This document shows, piece after piece, positions 61,000 through 64,000 of a stretch of DNA of 64,000 nt. Where the stretch lies: positions 6,857,676 to 6,921,675 of the forward strand of contig CM049311.1 of NCBI GenBank assembly GCA_026874595.1, written 5' to 3'. The number at the start of each line of letters is the position of its first letter. Position 1 is the stretch's first letter. Source of the DNA: Sipunculus nudus. Its lineage: Eukaryota; Annelida; Sipuncula; Golfingiida; Sipunculidae. Position numbers and translations under genes: made by a program. The notes below the pieces were generated by a model. It worked only from the letters and a program-made list of their open reading frames with translations. It ran no database searches and had not been told where the DNA came from.

Positions 61000-62080
61000 A
61001 TAGGAAGAATAGAAGTAAAATCGAATACAACTAAGCTTTAAACAATGCGAGATGTTGTGTTTGATATGTATACGTGTTTGTCAGTGCAGGTTTTGAGTGC
61101 TGGCAGGGTGATCGAGTGTGCTTGTATGTTCCTAATTTTTACATAATATAGACGTTATAGACAAAGTTTTCAATTGATAACAGGTCATCGCTGACGTTTC
61201 TTTTACGTGCATGCGTGTTTCTATTTTTTACATGATATAGACGTTATACACCAAAAAATTAATAAAGGAACATTCCTTCTGTGCTTCAGTTTCTGGTGAA
61301 TATCCCAGCATATTCTTTATCTTTACACCTACACCTATTCGTGGGCACATGGTTGACCATTTGGGCGTCGTGAGGGCAAAGATTCTGATTACACGCCTCA
61401 ACAGATTGACTTATAATATTGACGTAAAGTTTTATATTTATGTTATATTGATGATGATATACGATGTATATTTTACCTGACTTAAAACATGCAAAACAAT
61501 TAAAAAGAAAAGAATGTTTTATTATTGCGTAACAATCTGAACTTGAACTGATGTTTGACCTTTCGCATAAGTAACGGCATTACTGATTGACAGATTATCC
61601 GACGGAGTTAAGTCATTAGAGTTTTTTTTTCAAATAGCACAGCAGAGGACACCATTTAAACCCTTCATGTGAGGTACCGATACCGTCCATAACGTTTTGT
61701 CTAAGTAACGCGATGAAGCAAGAGCGCACCAGTTTTAAGTTTTCGAGACGGTCAAACTGGTGTCGCTTATTCGGAGTGGATAGCAGTTTTATCATGTAAT
61801 ATACAGACCCCCCCCCCCCCCCCCCATGCGGTATAAATTTTCGGGAAGGGAGGGCTAGATAAAACACAGATAAAGAGAAGCATGGGAGCCGGATCTAACC
61901 TCATATGGTAAACAATTGGCCCATAGGCCGTGACGCACAGCTGAATTAGACACACTGGAGATTCATGAATTAATTATTGATGGTTTAATGAAATCGGCTG
62001 GAAATATTAAATAAGAACCTTGAACAATGGGTAGAATGACTTCCAGAGTGCTCGAAATCATTCTTTTTGCCCATTGTTCT
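61000..62080. other. no gene recognised
   Basis: AT-rich, with C18 at 61808-61825 and a degraded repeat head near 61908-61945 (CCGTGACGCACAGCTGA). Confidence 0.4.
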
Positions 62081-62089
62081 TGGAAAATA

Positions 62090-63000
62090 GGTTACGAGTG
62101 ACCTTGTTTAGTCATTCCGAGAATATTTTACCAGGAAACCCCTAGATGCCCAACTTCTAAGTCCAATTTGTGCCAATTTGATTTACGGAGTGCTAAAATC
62201 ATGTTCGTTTACACAGCCCGCAGAATATAAGTCACAGTGACATTATTTCAAGTTACAACGGAATGTTTAGACTAACCTCCCGGGATCTGAATCAAATTAG
62301 AAGTTTCTAGTTCTAACTTTAACAAATCATGCAAATCTGTTCTAAAGGGTGCTGCTCAAATGATGTCCTTTCACATGTGTCGCAGAATATAGGTCATCAT
62401 GACCTAATTTCAGGTTTCCATGGAGTTTTGCCCTAAACTTCCCTGGATTTTATATTAGAAGATCTAGGGCTAGCAGATACAATTTGTGCCCCGTCTGACA
62501 AACTCCGTGATGAAAATCATGTTTTCTGCCTGTAGTTTCCAGAATATAGGTACCATGACCTAATTCCAGTTTATATAGGAGATTGGCCTAGGACCTCCCT
62601 GGACGTACAATTAGAAGTTTCTAAGTTCTCAGGGTTACGGATTGTGCCCTTCAAATAGTCAGACTGCTTCATTTGAAGGTCTCAAAAATTGAGAGAAATA
62701 ATGTGTAATAAAAATCTTCAGCACCTGATAAAAGACACACTGATCAATATGCATGGAAAGGATCAAGGCATAAGTTTACCGAATACTGGAGATTTCTTAC
62801 TTTTTCGTACTTCTAGCACCATAGGTCAGAGGACGTGAGGGAGTGACCTCATTCCAGGTTTCCAAGGAGATTTCATTTTGGACCTCCACGGGTTTTCAGG
62901 TAGAAGTTTCTAGGTTCATCGGTTACGATTTGTGTTCTGTTAACCAACGGAGCACGCACAAAGAGTGATCACAATAGCTCAGACGACTCAGTCAGCTGCA
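62090..63000. repeat. approx. 150-230-bp tandem repeat R1 with tail
   Basis: Four diverged units start near 62220, 62383, 62530 and 62815. Each has (C)AGAATATAGGT...TGACCTAATT(T)CAGGTTT...GGAGAT, CCTCCCTGGATTTT and GAAGTTTCTAGGTTC. The last unit runs into GGTTACGATTTGTGTTCTG and a degraded CAGCTGAG-type end. The same block is single-copy at 29101-29335. Confidence 0.75.
62391..62405. promoter_or_regulatory. perfect palindromic estrogen-response-element-type sequence
   Basis: AGGTCATCATGACCT is an inverted repeat of AGGTCA with 3-base spacing, identical to the consensus steroid-receptor element. It lies in repeat R1, so binding activity is unproven. Confidence 0.4.
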
Positions 63001-63550
63001 TAATACTTACGCATATATCTATTATTGGACATCATAAAATATGTTTTATTCGTGAGATAATACATAATTGTTTTTATATTTTCCAAAAGGTTTAATTAAG
63101 GTGAATGAGATTAGTATATATGTCAAACAGTTCTTTTAAATTGTCTATCATGTCAACGAACAGCGTCTTCTCTAATTAACTCAGCTGATGTACACAATAC
63201 ACCTCACCGTAGTGATACCAATGACGGGATAGCAGTGAGCGAGTCTGCCTACATCTATGAATCAGACATCACATCAATTATTCCGTTTACATACTATTGC
63301 CTAGGTTATTAGTCGTTAGTACTCTCAACGCCGCCTGATTATTTCCCTTATGATATTTCCAGACGAAGTGATAATAGACCCCCCCCCCCTTGAGTGAGAG
63401 TGATAGTTCTAAAAAAAAAATCATACGGAGCACACTCACTGTAGCAATTATTCCAAGTCAGTACCCAGTAAATCGTTTCACATTAGTCTGTGGATTTTTG
63501 ATGACGCTTTACAGTCAAATATATTTGAATAGCATGGCTTAGGGTTTATA
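63001..63550. other. no gene recognised
   Basis: Contains C11 at 63379-63389 and an A-run near 63411. No exon supported. Confidence 0.4.
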
Positions 63551-63551
63551 T

Positions 63552-63960
63552 ATGCGTTGCGGAGAGAGCGCAAAAGTATTGCAAACCAGTCAGAAACAAG
63601 GGGTTCCTAATAACGTAACACTTAGAACAGTAGGCACGGGGTGGTCGGTATTTCTTCTACAGACCTGTCCTTCTGGGATATTCACAGTACAAGTCGGTCA
63701 TTTTATCTTCCAGGAAGTGATGTTAATGTCCCTTCAAGGTTATATGGGTCAGGGTTTGGTGTTTTTCTTATCCATGACCTTTACAGCTGTTTTTAGCCAG
63801 CAATATAATTAGACAACTGCTGATAAGTTAGCCGATCCCTTATATAGATTGACCGGGGAAAGTGGCTTCAGTCTTCCTGGCATGACTTGTCCTTCGTGAC
63901 ATATGATCAATACCCAGCACCGTTGATAGTAGGAAATTTATGCCGTCCATATAATTGAAA
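63552..63960 (+). repeat. recurring module M, copy 5 (inverted, open frame)
   Basis: Plus-strand frame from a Met at 63552 to a stop at 63812 (86 codons), ending VFFLSMTFTAVFSQQYN. A 3' splice site (TTATCTTCCAG) at about 63715 precedes the part most similar to copy 3. The downstream non-coding flank also matches copy 3 (TATGCCGTC.ATATAAT). Could be a short membrane protein, an exon, or a transposon part. Confidence 0.4.
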
Positions 63961-64000
63961 ATGTCAAACAAAAGCGTGAGGATTGACCGCTACCTGACCC

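Noticed and set aside
61616-61955. Minus-strand frames with Gly/Pro runs
   Set aside because: Arise from the C18 mononucleotide run; no other support.
1-64000. CRISPR arrays, bacterial operons, rRNA genes
   Set aside because: None seen: tandem repeats here lack uniform spacer structure, and gene architecture is eukaryotic.

Overview
The window is AT-rich, intron-rich animal DNA, most likely from a mollusc. There are no operons, and coding exons are short, flanked by GT-AG introns and separated by kilobases of repeats. The closest protein resemblance I can recall for the second gene is the sea-hare (Aplysia) ADP-ribosyl cyclase, which supports a molluscan source. The species is an inference.

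Two multi-exon genes on the minus strand can be reconstructed by joining exons whose splice sites and reading phases agree. (1) An orthologue of SON, the nuclear-speckle splicing cofactor, runs from a start codon at 34729 down to a stop at 4851 in 14 coding exons (2,820 nt, 939 aa). It has an N-terminal SON motif, a Ser/Lys-rich region, RS-rich exons, the conserved SON C-terminal region, a G-patch and a double-stranded RNA-binding motif. Its 11-kb first intron and its 4.8-kb intron between the Lys-rich and first RS exons are packed with transposon-like repeats. (2) Upstream, a CD38/BST1/Aplysia-type ADP-ribosyl cyclase gene has seven exons between 44499 and 38673 (243 aa plus an unplaced first exon). 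They correspond one for one to my recollection of vertebrate CD38 exons 2-8. The stretch that should carry the catalytic Glu appears replaced by a proline run encoded by a poly-C tract, so this may be a pseudoenzyme or a decaying gene.

At the left edge a strong 3' splice site at 161-163 suggests the last exon of a convergent plus-strand gene. From about 46 kb to the right end there are only weak coding candidates among repeats: a 95-bp tandem array (47 kb), LINE remnants (35.7 and 46.7 kb), a diverged module recurring about every 3 kb (51, 54, 57, 61 kb, and inverted at 64 kb), and a candidate core promoter with a 28-codon ORF at 49.1 kb.

Mobile DNA is the other main content: a hAT-type MITE with a perfect 8-bp target duplication, a 1.1-kb TA-target element whose empty site is visible in a second copy of its host repeat, an approximately 0.9-kb element with about 190-bp inverted ends, tRNA-derived SINE-like sequences, and families rich in nuclear-receptor half-sites. 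All assignments come from reading the sequence and recalled family knowledge; no database search was run.
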